Shown here: positions 15,520-22,930 of the stretch, piece after piece
How positions within the stretch are numbered: position 1 is the stretch's first letter
Layout: each line of letters starts with the position of its first letter
Assembly: GCA_964246015.1 (NCBI GenBank)
Contig: CAXTPG010000064.1
Location: 1 to 24,976, forward strand
DNA from: JBBROS01 sp964246015
GTDB lineage: Bacteria > Pseudomonadota > Alphaproteobacteria > Acetobacterales > Acetobacteraceae
DNA: 24,976 nt
Direction of reading: 5' to 3'
The notes under the pieces: generated by a model
Told to the model about the DNA's origin: nothing
The model's database searches: none
What the model saw: the letters and a program-made list of their open reading frames with translations, nothing else
Translations under genes and position numbers: made by a program

Positions 15520-17180
15520 TACTTCTCGAAGCTCAGGTCATAGAACCGGACGGAGTTGTCGGGGTGCCACGTGATCCCCTGCAACGTCGACCGGAACGCC
15601 CATTGCGTCCGCGTCTCGACGATGGGCAACCACGCCAGGTCCTTCTGCAACGTCTCCTGCAGCTCTCCCAGCAGCTTCGCCTGCTTGGCGTCGTCCATCT
15701 CGTTCCGCGCCTCGGTGAACAGCCGGTCGACGTCGGGGTTGCTGTAGTTGACCATGTTGCTGACGCCCCCCGCCGCAGGGGTCACGAAGAACAGCATCGA
15801 CGTGTAGGTGACATCCGGCCCCACCGACTTCTCGATGTCCGAGATGCTCATCGGCAGGTCCTTCTTCACCAGCCGCCGGTCGCCGAACTGCGTCTGCGGC
15901 ATCGGGTCCAGCTCGATCGGGAAGCCCAGATCCTTCAACGCCGACTGCATCACCGTCGCGATCGGCCCCAGAGTGCTCTCGCGCTCTGCGGTGAACGCCA
16001 GGCGGAAGCTCGCGGCAAACGCCTCCAACCCCTTTCCGTCCGGATACCCCGCCTCGGCCAGCAGCCGCTTGGCCAGCGCGGGGTCCGAGCTGTACTGCGT
16101 CGTCGGACGCTGGAACCCCGGCCACGTGCTCGGCATATGCGCCTCCCACCGCCGGGCGGCGCCGCTGTATCCGATGTTCGCGATCTGCGCGTACGGCAGC
16201 GCCGCCGCCATCGCCTGCCGCAGCTTCGGGTTGTCGAACGGCGGCGTCTTGAAATTGAGGCTCAGGAACAGCGTTTCGTTGCCGAAGATGCCCGCCACCT
16301 TCACGTTCGGCGCCGTCCGCAGGCTCGCATACTCCCGCGTCGTCAGCCGCTGCGTGAGGTCCGCGCGGCCCGACCGGATCGTCAGCACCCGGTTGGCGCT
16401 CTGCGGCACCTTCTTCATGATGACGCGGTCGATCGCCGGCTTGCCGCGATAGTAATCCGGGTTGGCCCGCAGCACGAACTCGTCGTCCCGCACCCAACGC
16501 TCCAGGCAATACGGCCCGAACGAAGGATTGCCCGCCGTGTTGAGGTAATTATGGCTCCACGGGTCCTGCTCGGTCGCGTTCTTCTTCATTTCCTTGCTGT
16601 CGAACGGATAGGTCGCGTACACGCTGAACGCCACCAGGAACAGCCGGTTGGCCGCGCTCTGCTTGATCTTGACCGTATAGTCGTCGACCTTCTCGACCGC
16701 GTCGCCCAGCGACTTGTCCGCCCCCGGCGCGAACACCGCCCGCGTGAACCCCTTCACCCCCGCGACGCTGCCCAGGAACCACGCGATCGGCGCCGCCCCG
16801 CTGGTGCTCTTCGCCCGCGCCAGCGTGTACACCACGTCGTCCGCCGTGAACTCGTTGCCCGCGCAGCTCTTGACGCCCTTTCGCAGATGCAGCGTCCACG
16901 TCAGGCTCGCCGCATCGAACTCCCACCGCTCCGCCAGCCGCCCCTCGTGCTTCGTGAAGTCCAGCCGCCGCACGCCATCGTCGGTCGTGCCGTACGGGTA
17001 GTAGATCAGCGGTTCCATCATGTTCAGGAACCCCGTCTGCGTCGTCCCGATCGACGCGTTCGGCCCGTCGTAGTTCAGGCTGGCCGGCACGTCCTCGGCC
17101 AGGAACAGCAGCTCGCGGGTGGGGGCCTGGGCGAGGGCGAGGCCGGGCATCAGCATCAGGGCAGCGAGGGCGGCGCGCAT
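15519..17180 (-). CDS. SBP_bac_5 family periplasmic substrate-binding protein, Sec-type leader
   Basis: A 553-residue receptor for the second importer. The leader MRAALAALMLMPGLALAQA is a plain Sec signal with likely cleavage after an Ala-x-Ala motif, unlike the Tat-type leader of the paralogue in the first operon. Family signatures: EFTADDVVYTLARAK, LRANPDYYRGKPAIDRV, the LSLNFKTPPFDNPKLRQAMA segment and the late WLPIVETRTQWAF. A GGAG Shine-Dalgarno 8 nt before the ATG fixes the start. It lies 14 nt after the MmgE/PrpD stop. The two binding proteins are only distantly similar by eye, so distinct ligands are likely. Confidence 0.93.
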   Translation of the reverse strand: MRAALAALMLMPGLALAQAPTRELLFLAEDVPASLNYDGPNASIGTTQTGFLNMMEPLIYYPYGTTDDGVRRLDFTKHEGRLAERWEFDAASLTWTLHLRKGVKSCAGNEFTADDVVYTLARAKSTSGAAPIAWFLGSVAGVKGFTRAVFAPGADKSLGDAVEKVDDYTVKIKQSAANRLFLVAFSVYATYPFDSKEMKKNATEQDPWSHNYLNTAGNPSFGPYCLERWVRDDEFVLRANPDYYRGKPAIDRVIMKKVPQSANRVLTIRSGRADLTQRLTTREYASLRTAPNVKVAGIFGNETLFLSLNFKTPPFDNPKLRQAMAAALPYAQIANIGYSGAARRWEAHMPSTWPGFQRPTTQYSSDPALAKRLLAEAGYPDGKGLEAFAASFRLAFTAERESTLGPIATVMQSALKDLGFPIELDPMPQTQFGDRRLVKKDLPMSISDIEKSVGPDVTYTSMLFFVTPAAGGVSNMVNYSNPDVDRLFTEARNEMDDAKQAKLLGELQETLQKDLAWLPIVETRTQWAFRSTLQGITWHPDNSVRFYDLSFEK

Positions 17181-17194
17181 CGTGCGGTCTCCGG

Positions 17195-18556
17195 TCAGGG
17201 TTGCAGCAATCGGGTCAGCATGCGGACGTCCGGCAGGGTTTCCAGCCGGTCCACCATGTCGATGACGGCGTCGGGCGGCCCGAGCGGCTCGGCCGCGAAC
17301 GACCAGCACCGCCGGAACTTCTCCAGGTGCTGCGCCCGCGTCAGCGGCCGCGTCGGGTGCGCCAGCATCGCGTCGCACAGCCACTCGTGCTCCACGCCGC
17401 CCCGCAGCCGCACCACCAGCCGCTGCGGGCACAGCGCGTTGGGATCGGTGACACGGTTCACCTCGACCCGCACGCGCTTCGCCAGCGCGAGCGTTGCCGG
17501 GTCGTGCAGCGCGTCGCCGCGGGTATCGGCGACGTCCACCACGCCGTTCAGCAGCAGCTTGGCGATGGCGAACCCGGTCGACAGCCGCGCATAGCTCGGG
17601 CTCATTCCCGCGTGGGGCGTCCGGCCGCACAGCCGCTTGATCACCGGCGGCGCTTCCAGCAGCACCTCCTCGACGTCGTCCACATCGAACGGATGCGCCG
17701 CCAGGATCGCCGCCACGCCTTCGATCGCGCCATGGGTCGCGCGGCCCGCCGGGAACGGCTTGTGGCTCAACTCCGCGATCCGCCACACGGTGCCGAGCGA
17801 GTCCAGCACCGGCGCCAGGTCCCATTCCCCTTCGAACAGCCGCATGTACCCGAACGGCCCCTCGAACACGTCCTGCGCGCCCGACAGCCCGGCCCGCGCC
17901 AGGTCGCCCGAGCCTACCGCCCCGCGGCTGTTGAACCCCACCTGCATCGGCAGCGCGAAGCTGCCTTCCACATGCGGCTGCATCGTCCCGCTGGCCTGCG
18001 CATATTGCAGCCCGAACGCGGCGACGACGCCCTCCGCCCCCAGCCCCAGCAGCCGGGCCACCGCTGCTGCCGCGCCGAACCCGCCGCTGCTGGCCGGCCG
18101 GAAGAACCGCAGCGGCGACCGGCTCGCCACCCCCAACCCCGCCGCGACGTCGGCGCCCGCGATCACCGCCTCCAGCAGCGCCGCGCCATTCACCCCGCCC
18201 TCCCGATCGGCCACGGCCACCGCGGCCGGCAGCAACGTCGCCATGGGATGCAGGACCGCGCCCTCATGGACGCAGTCGTATTCCTGGCAATGGCACTGCA
18301 GCCCGTTCATGAACGCGGCCGACGGCGCCGGCAGCCGCATGGTGCGGCCCCACACCGCCGCCTCCGCCCCGGCGCCCCAGCCCCCGGCCGCGGTCAGGGC
18401 GTCCGCCACCCCGGGCGCCGTGCTGCCCGCGATGCCCACGCCCAGCGTATCCAGGATGAAGACCTTGGCGGCCGCCACCGCCGTAGCCGGCACCGCGTTC
18501 AGCCGCACGCCCGCGACATGCGCGGCAAAACGCGCGCCGGAAAGCAACGCGGTCAT
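17195..18556 (-). CDS. MmgE/PrpD family protein (2-methylcitrate dehydratase/epimerase superfamily)
   Basis: A 453-residue member of the superfamily that includes 2-methylcitrate dehydratase, cis-aconitate decarboxylase and iminodisuccinate epimerase. Seen: the FILDTLGVGIAGS entry helix, the active-site stretch NGLQCHCQEYDCVHEGAVLH (the usual DFDDTH is EYDCVH), LHPMATLLPAA, and SHKPFPAGRATHGAIEG. The altered acidic residues suggest a substrate other than methylcitrate, and no prpB/prpC gene is nearby. An upstream in-frame GTG at 18598 would add 14 residues, but it lies only about 5 nt from the expected transcription start, so ATG 18556 is preferred; neither has a strong Shine-Dalgarno. First gene of the second importer operon, thus probably acting on the imported compound. 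Confidence 0.88.
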   Translation of the reverse strand: MTALLSGARFAAHVAGVRLNAVPATAVAAAKVFILDTLGVGIAGSTAPGVADALTAAGGWGAGAEAAVWGRTMRLPAPSAAFMNGLQCHCQEYDCVHEGAVLHPMATLLPAAVAVADREGGVNGAALLEAVIAGADVAAGLGVASRSPLRFFRPASSGGFGAAAAVARLLGLGAEGVVAAFGLQYAQASGTMQPHVEGSFALPMQVGFNSRGAVGSGDLARAGLSGAQDVFEGPFGYMRLFEGEWDLAPVLDSLGTVWRIAELSHKPFPAGRATHGAIEGVAAILAAHPFDVDDVEEVLLEAPPVIKRLCGRTPHAGMSPSYARLSTGFAIAKLLLNGVVDVADTRGDALHDPATLALAKRVRVEVNRVTDPNALCPQRLVVRLRGGVEHEWLCDAMLAHPTRPLTRAQHLEKFRRCWSFAAEPLGPPDAVIDMVDRLETLPDVRMLTRLLQP

Positions 18557-18600
18557 GGGCGGGGCACGGCGGACGAAGCCATCGACATGTATGCTCACTG

Positions 18601-18626
18601 CTACAAGTCCATTAGCGGACTTGCAG
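18601..18626. promoter_or_regulatory. Inverted repeat centred on the -10 box, probable repressor operator
   Basis: CAAGTCC-ATTAGC-GGACTTG is a perfect 7-bp inverted repeat (18604-18623); two further pairs outside one mismatch extend it to 9 of 10 (18601-18626). The 6-nt centre is exactly the -10 hexamer, so a dimeric regulator bound here would block RNA polymerase. It is relatively AT-rich for this DNA, which makes chance less likely. No regulator gene is adjacent. Confidence 0.6.
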
Positions 18627-18639
18627 CCGCGAGCGTCAA
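18611..18639 (-). promoter_or_regulatory. Sigma-70-type promoter of the MmgE/PrpD-importer operon
   Basis: Read on the minus strand: TTGACG (-35, 18639-18634), 17-nt spacer, GCTAAT (-10, 18616-18611). Five of six and four of six bases match the consensus with ideal spacing. The expected start of transcription is near 18604, giving a leader of about 48 nt to the ATG at 18556. Confidence 0.65.
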
Positions 18640-18711
18640 CCGCCCAAGCGCCTGCTTACGATGGCGGTTCGAAGCGGGTGGGCGCGAACGCCCGCCCAGC
18701 CAGCCGAGGCG

Positions 18712-18786
18712 TCAGCGCAGTCCGAAGAACGACAGGACGGCGACGACGACCACGACCAGGCCCACGATGTAGATGATGCTGTTCAC
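18712..18786 (-). CDS. 24-residue single-pass membrane peptide (small hypothetical protein)
   Basis: A GTG-started frame of 25 codons: it begins NSIIYIVGL after the start, continues with a Val-rich stretch and ends SFFGLR. The whole peptide is one hydrophobic helix with a polar N-terminus and a terminal Arg, so it should insert in the inner membrane. GAGG lies 7 nt before the GTG (18797-18794). From memory, near-identical short peptides occur in many alphaproteobacteria as hypothetical proteins; I could not check this. It lies alone, upstream of the MmgE/PrpD promoter and divergent from the glycosyltransferase pair. No function is known to me. Confidence 0.65.
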   Translation of the reverse strand: MNSIIYIVGLVVVVVAVLSFFGLR

Positions 18787-18942
18787 GACGAAACCTCGCT
18801 TGCTGTTGCACCGGACAGGCCACCCGGCCCGCCAATGCAGCTACCAACGTCCGGAACACCGCTTGGTTCGGTCCGCATCCCGCGGTTGACGCCGACCCGC
18901 CGCGGACCGCATTGATGGGGTTCGCCCGCGGAACGTCCGAGA
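18787..18942. other. Noncoding gap between divergent genes
   Basis: This 156-nt stretch must hold promoters for the membrane peptide (minus) and the hypothetical/glycosyltransferase pair (plus). A plus-strand TTGACG at 18886-18891 is a possible -35 element, but no good -10 lies 16-18 nt after it (best CATTGA). Nothing else convincing was seen. Confidence 0.4.
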
Positions 18943-19323
18943 ATGGCACCAACGATCGCCTCCCAGTCCGAATCCCACGCCCCGCGCCCACGCGGCCGGA
19001 GCAATGGCGCTGCCCGCAAGCCGGCCCTCCCGCCCGAATCCGAATCGCTCGGCGCGATCCCGCTCGTCGAAACCCACGTCGCCCAGAACGAGCCCGCCCT
19101 GGCCGCGGCGGCGCTCCTGCCTCTGCTCGACGCCGCCGCGGCCGACGGCCACGCCCCCTGCCGCCTCGCCGCCGCCCTGCTCCGGATGACGTCCCCTACC
19201 CCGCCCCGCCCCGCCCCGCCGGAGGCCGAGCTCGCCGCCGCCGTCGATCGCCTGGCCGCGCTCGTCCGCCAGCAGGACGAACACATCGCGCGCCTGCACG
19301 ACATGCTCGACGGGCTGCTGTGA
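18943..19323 (+). CDS. Hypothetical protein coupled to glycosyltransferase-like gene
   Basis: A 126-residue protein without a recognised family. Residues 1-35 are Arg/Ser/Pro-rich and look disordered; 40-80 are Ala/Leu-rich helix (ALAAAALLPLLDAAAADGH); after a Pro-rich hinge (TSPTPPRPAPPEAE) a C-terminal amphipathic helix (LAALVRQQDEHIARLHDML) could form a coiled coil. No signal peptide or membrane helix. Its stop overlaps the GTG of the next gene (GTGA), the only strong evidence that it is real. It may be a partner subunit of the glycosyltransferase (inference). A weak GGAA precedes the ATG. Confidence 0.6.
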   Translation: MAPTIASQSESHAPRPRGRSNGAARKPALPPESESLGAIPLVETHVAQNEPALAAAALLPLLDAAAADGHAPCRLAAALLRMTSPTPPRPAPPEAELAAAVDRLAALVRQQDEHIARLHDMLDGLL

Positions 19324-21638
19324 CCGCCCCCACGCCCGTCGTCCCCACGCTCGTCGCCGCCGGCCCGCTGACGCCCCGGGCCCGCCAGCTCCGCGACGCG
19401 CTTGCCGCCGTGGTCGCCCCGGCGCCGCCGGACCGGGCGGACGACGCCCCCGTCGTCTGGGCCGCGCCCTGGACACGGTCGACCCCGCTGCCCCCGGCCG
19501 GCCGACACCTCCACATCCTGGACCTGCACGGCGCCATCGCCGCCTGCCCGGGCTGGGGCGCCGCCGCACAGGCCGCATGGTGCGCGACGGTCGCCGCGCA
19601 GTGCCGCGGCGCCGCGCTGCTGCTGGTCGGCAGCCCGGCGGAGCAAGGCTTCTGGTCCGCACTCCTCGCCGCCGCCGGGACCGGGGCGCCCATCGCCGTC
19701 ATCCCCTATGTGCCCACGGCGACCCAAGCGGCCCCCGCCCGGCGTCTTGCCGTGTCCGCAACCGGCCTCGCCGACCCGGCGCTCCGCGGCGCGCTCGACT
19801 CCGCCCTCGCCTGGGCCCGCGCCAACGGATGGCGCATCGACCCCGCCGCCCCAACCCCCGAGAACCGCATCGCCGCCGCCGCCCTGCTCGCGACCCCGCA
19901 GCCGCTTCCCGCCGCCGGCCCCGACCTGCTGCTGGACCTGCGGCAGGACACGCCGGCCGAACGCGTCGCCACCCCGACCGCGGTGCTCGACGCCCTGGCC
20001 GCCGGCCGCCCGGTCATCTCCACGGTCGACGGACCGTTGACGCAGGCGATCGTCGCCGCGGGCGCCGGGTCGATCATGACGACCGCCTTCACCCCGCCGC
20101 CGGACCTCGCCGCCGCCCAGGACGCCGCCGCCGCGTTCCTGCCGCCGGCCGCCGCCGCCACCGCGTCGCGCGACCTCGCTGCCGCCATCGACCGTGCCCA
20201 GGCCCGCAGCGCCCGGCGCCGCGCCACCTGGCGGCGCGGCGCCCCCCACGCCCCGAAGCCGCTGGGCCCCGACGGCCACGTCCTTGTCCTGTCCGACGAG
20301 TCGCCCAACCTCGCCGCCGTCCGCGTCCACCTGCCGTTCGGCGCCCTGCACCGCCGCGGGGCCATCGCCGGCTATACCGTGCTGCACCGCGGCGACGTCG
20401 TGTTCGACACAAGGCAGGCCGGAAGCCCCGACCGCTTCGACGCGCTCTGGGTCCATCGCAGCGTCGAGCCGTCGCGCACGCTCGTGCTCCGGCTTCTCGG
20501 CCGCGCCTACGCCTACGACGTCGACGACAACCTGCTCGCCGCACCCGCCTACCGCGACCCCTTCCCGCCCAGCTCGCGCCAGGCCGCATCCGACATGCTG
20601 CGCGGGGCCGCGGTCGTGTCCTGCGCCACCGCCCGCCTGGCCGCCCTGCTCGGCGACCGCCTCGGCGCCCGCCTCGCGGACCGCACGATCGTCACCCGCA
20701 ACCTCGCCCAGGACCGCCCCGCCCTGCGCGACCCGGCCCCGCCCCACGCCGTCATCTGGGCCAGCAGCGACCGCCCCGCCCTGACCGGCGCCCGCGACCC
20801 CGTCATCCGCGCCGTCCGCGACCACTGCCTGGCGCACGGCCTGAAACTCGTCGCCATCGGCGCGCCGCCGCCCCCCGCCTTCGCCGCCGCGGGCCTCCAG
20901 GTCGACGCGGTCGGTATGCTGCCCCACGCCGCCTATCGCGAGCACCTCCGCGGCCTGTCCCCCGCCATCCTCGTCTGCCCGCTCGAAACCGAGGGCGACC
21001 CCGGCACGCAGGACTTCGTCGACGGCAAGAGCGACATCAAGCTCATCGAGGCCCTGTCCTGCGGCCTCGTCGCCGTCGTCAGCCGCGCCCACCCCTACCT
21101 CGACTCCGACCTTGCGACGCCCATCCTGTGCGACAACACGTACGAATCATGGCTGGATGGTCTGGACGCCGCCCGCGCCGCCTGCCAGTCGCCCGCCCCA
21201 CCCCCGGACTGGCCCGAAGACCGCGACAGCGCCGGCCAGGGCCTCGCTCCCTGGGCCGCCGCCCTGGAGGCCGCGCGCCTTCCCGCCCCGCTCGCCCTCG
21301 CCGACGTGTACGCCGCCATGGACGCCGCCCGGGCGATGGAGGCGCCGCTGCTGACCGCCGACCTCTTCGACGAGGAGCACTACCTCGCGCTCCACGACGA
21401 CGTCCGCGCCGCGATCGGCAGGAACGAGGTCCCCTCGGGCTTCGCCCACTACGCCGTCTCCGGCCGGGCCGAACGCCGCCACGCCCGCCGGCGCCCCTCG
21501 CCCGACGCCGATGGCGCGGCGTGGTGGACCACCCTGGTCCACCAGCTCGGCACGCTGGAGGCCGCGTCCACCCGGCGCGCCATCGACATCGCCGGCCTCG
21601 AACGCCGGCTCGCGCTGCGGCAGGCGCTCGCCAGGTAG
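19320..21638 (+). CDS. Large GT-B-type glycosyltransferase-like protein with C-terminal DV-x-HY-x-G-x-E motif
   Basis: A 772-residue cytosolic protein started by GTG overlapping the previous stop. It seems to contain two GT-B-like parts: an N-terminal one with VLDALAAGRPVISTVDGP (around residue 229), the wording of a sugar-nucleotide-binding half, and a second from about 315 to 620 with FDALWVHRS, YDVDDNLL (399-406) and KLIEALSCGL (574-583), where the Glu is the usual donor-phosphate contact. Residues about 683-722 (FDEEHYLALHDDV then GFAHYAVSGRAERR) match a short motif often found in surface-polysaccharide and protein-glycosylation proteins. It probably modifies a surface glycan or a protein; acceptor and sugar are unknown. 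It stands apart from the transporter operons. Confidence 0.75.
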   Translation: MTAPTPVVPTLVAAGPLTPRARQLRDALAAVVAPAPPDRADDAPVVWAAPWTRSTPLPPAGRHLHILDLHGAIAACPGWGAAAQAAWCATVAAQCRGAALLLVGSPAEQGFWSALLAAAGTGAPIAVIPYVPTATQAAPARRLAVSATGLADPALRGALDSALAWARANGWRIDPAAPTPENRIAAAALLATPQPLPAAGPDLLLDLRQDTPAERVATPTAVLDALAAGRPVISTVDGPLTQAIVAAGAGSIMTTAFTPPPDLAAAQDAAAAFLPPAAAATASRDLAAAIDRAQARSARRRATWRRGAPHAPKPLGPDGHVLVLSDESPNLAAVRVHLPFGALHRRGAIAGYTVLHRGDVVFDTRQAGSPDRFDALWVHRSVEPSRTLVLRLLGRAYAYDVDDNLLAAPAYRDPFPPSSRQAASDMLRGAAVVSCATARLAALLGDRLGARLADRTIVTRNLAQDRPALRDPAPPHAVIWASSDRPALTGARDPVIRAVRDHCLAHGLKLVAIGAPPPPAFAAAGLQVDAVGMLPHAAYREHLRGLSPAILVCPLETEGDPGTQDFVDGKSDIKLIEALSCGLVAVVSRAHPYLDSDLATPILCDNTYESWLDGLDAARAACQSPAPPPDWPEDRDSAGQGLAPWAAALEAARLPAPLALADVYAAMDAARAMEAPLLTADLFDEEHYLALHDDVRAAIGRNEVPSGFAHYAVSGRAERRHARRRPSPDADGAAWWTTLVHQLGTLEAASTRRAIDIAGLERRLALRQALAR

Positions 21639-21703
21639 GTTCCCACCCGCCGCTTATGTGCTACGCCATGCTGTCTGCTGAATAAGACAAAGCCATGATC
21701 CAT

Positions 21704-21709
21704 GGGAGG
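21704..21709 (+). promoter_or_regulatory. Shine-Dalgarno deciding the livK-like start
   Basis: GGGAGG lies 6 nt before the ATG at 21716. An in-frame ATG at 21695 has no such site and would include this motif in its coding part, so 21716 is the true start. Confidence 0.85.
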
Positions 21710-21715
21710 TCCACG

Positions 21716-22927
21716 ATGACGATTAGCCTGACCCGCCGCGCGACGCTGGCCGCCGCCGCCGTGCTCGCCACCCCCGCCGTTCTGCGGGCCCAAGGCGCCA
21801 ATGTCGGGGCGACGGTGAAGATCGGCCTCATCCACCCGGTCACCGGCGCGCTCGGCGAGGGCGGCCAGCGCTGCCGCATCGGCGGCCAGGCCGCGATCGC
21901 CGACATCAACGCCGCCGGCGGCATCAAATCCATGGGCGGCGCGAAGCTCGAAGCCTTGCTCGGCGATGCCCAGGGCCGGCCCGAGATCGCCGCAAGCCTC
22001 GTCGATCAGATGGCCGAACAGGGCGCGGCCGCCTTCACCGGCGCCTACGCCAGCGGCCTCGGCCTCGCGGCAACGCAAGCCGCCGCCAAGGCCGGCATCC
22101 CCTTCAGCATCGACAGCGGCATCGCCGACAGCCTGACCGCCCGCGGCCTGCCGAACGTGTTCCGCTTCTTCCCCGCCAACTCCACCTTCACCGCCGACGC
22201 CATGACCGCGCTCGACGCCATCAACAAGGCCGCCGGCTCCCCCGCCAAGACCGCGACCATCGTCCACGAGGACAGCGAGTTCGGCACCAGCACCGCGAAG
22301 CTGCTGGCGAGCCGGCTTCCGCCCATCGGGATCGAGGTGAAAAGCATCATCCCGCACGCGACGCCGACCCGCGACTTCACCAACGTCGCCCTGCGGATCA
22401 AGTCCGAGAAGCCGGACCTCGTCATGATGACCAACTACCCCGGCGAGTACACCCTCCTCGCCCGCACCCTGGTGCAGCAGCGCGTCGAACTCGCCGGCCT
22501 GTATTCCGTCTCCGGCGGCGGCTTCAACCTGAAGTTCGCCAAGGAGCAGCCCCAGGTCGCCGAATCCATGATGGACTTCAACCACTGGCACAACCCGAAG
22601 GACGCCCGCGCCCTGGCCTTCCGCAAGCGGATCGAGGACACCGGCGGCGTGTATTCGTGGGAGGTCCCCTTCGGCTACTTCGCCATCAAGCTCCTCGCCG
22701 ACGCCATGGAACGCGCCGGCTCCGCCGACAAGGACAAGCTCATCGCCGCCCTCGCCGCCAGCACCTTCAGCGACCACTTCATGCCCTATGGCCCCACGAA
22801 GTTCGAGGGCGGCCAGAACACGGGCGCCCACGCCACCGCCCAGCAGATCCAGGGCGGCGACGTGAAGGTGATCTGGCCCGACCAGTTCGCGGACGCCAAG
22901 GCGGTGTTCCCGCGCCCCAAGGGATAA
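21716..22927 (+). CDS. Branched-chain amino acid-type ABC transporter substrate-binding protein (LivK-like)
   Basis: A 403-residue periplasmic receptor of the Leu/Ile/Val-binding (Peripla_BP_6) family. The leader SLTRRATLAAAAVLATPAV resembles a twin-arginine signal ending near LRAQ. The mature part opens VKIGLIHPVTGALGEGG, then has ADINAAGGI, the GAYASGLGLAATQAA ligand-contact loop, and VHEDSEFGTSTAKLL at the second lobe. Homologues bind amino acids, urea, aromatic acids or other small solutes, so the ligand is not fixed. First gene of the liv operon; the 77 nt before it contain a strong Shine-Dalgarno and a comparatively AT-rich stretch (21675-21692) but no clear promoter hexamers. Confidence 0.94.
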   Translation: MTISLTRRATLAAAAVLATPAVLRAQGANVGATVKIGLIHPVTGALGEGGQRCRIGGQAAIADINAAGGIKSMGGAKLEALLGDAQGRPEIAASLVDQMAEQGAAAFTGAYASGLGLAATQAAAKAGIPFSIDSGIADSLTARGLPNVFRFFPANSTFTADAMTALDAINKAAGSPAKTATIVHEDSEFGTSTAKLLASRLPPIGIEVKSIIPHATPTRDFTNVALRIKSEKPDLVMMTNYPGEYTLLARTLVQQRVELAGLYSVSGGGFNLKFAKEQPQVAESMMDFNHWHNPKDARALAFRKRIEDTGGVYSWEVPFGYFAIKLLADAMERAGSADKDKLIAALAASTFSDHFMPYGPTKFEGGQNTGAHATAQQIQGGDVKVIWPDQFADAKAVFPRPKG

Positions 22928-22930
22928 ACG

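Noticed and set aside
17195..18556. Assignment as prpD of the methylcitrate cycle
   Set aside because: The family active-site acidic motif is altered and no prpB, prpC or acnD neighbour is present.
18869..18909. Inverted repeat CGGTCCGC ... GCGGACCG in the divergent gap
   Set aside because: 8-bp GC-only arms 25 nt apart are expected by chance in DNA of this composition.
18661..18915. 84-codon plus-strand frame over the small membrane peptide
   Set aside because: Hydrophilic, no homology sense, no Shine-Dalgarno; the minus-strand peptide has a better ribosome site and a meaningful sequence.
19577..21685. 702-codon plus-strand frame within the glycosyltransferase gene
   Set aside because: Arg/Pro-rich out-of-frame shadow; the chosen frame contains GT motifs and is coupled to the upstream gene.
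21672..21689. TGTCT-N8-AGACA before the livK Shine-Dalgarno as an operator
   Set aside because: Arms of only 5 bp and no promoter hexamers to anchor it; kept as unproven.
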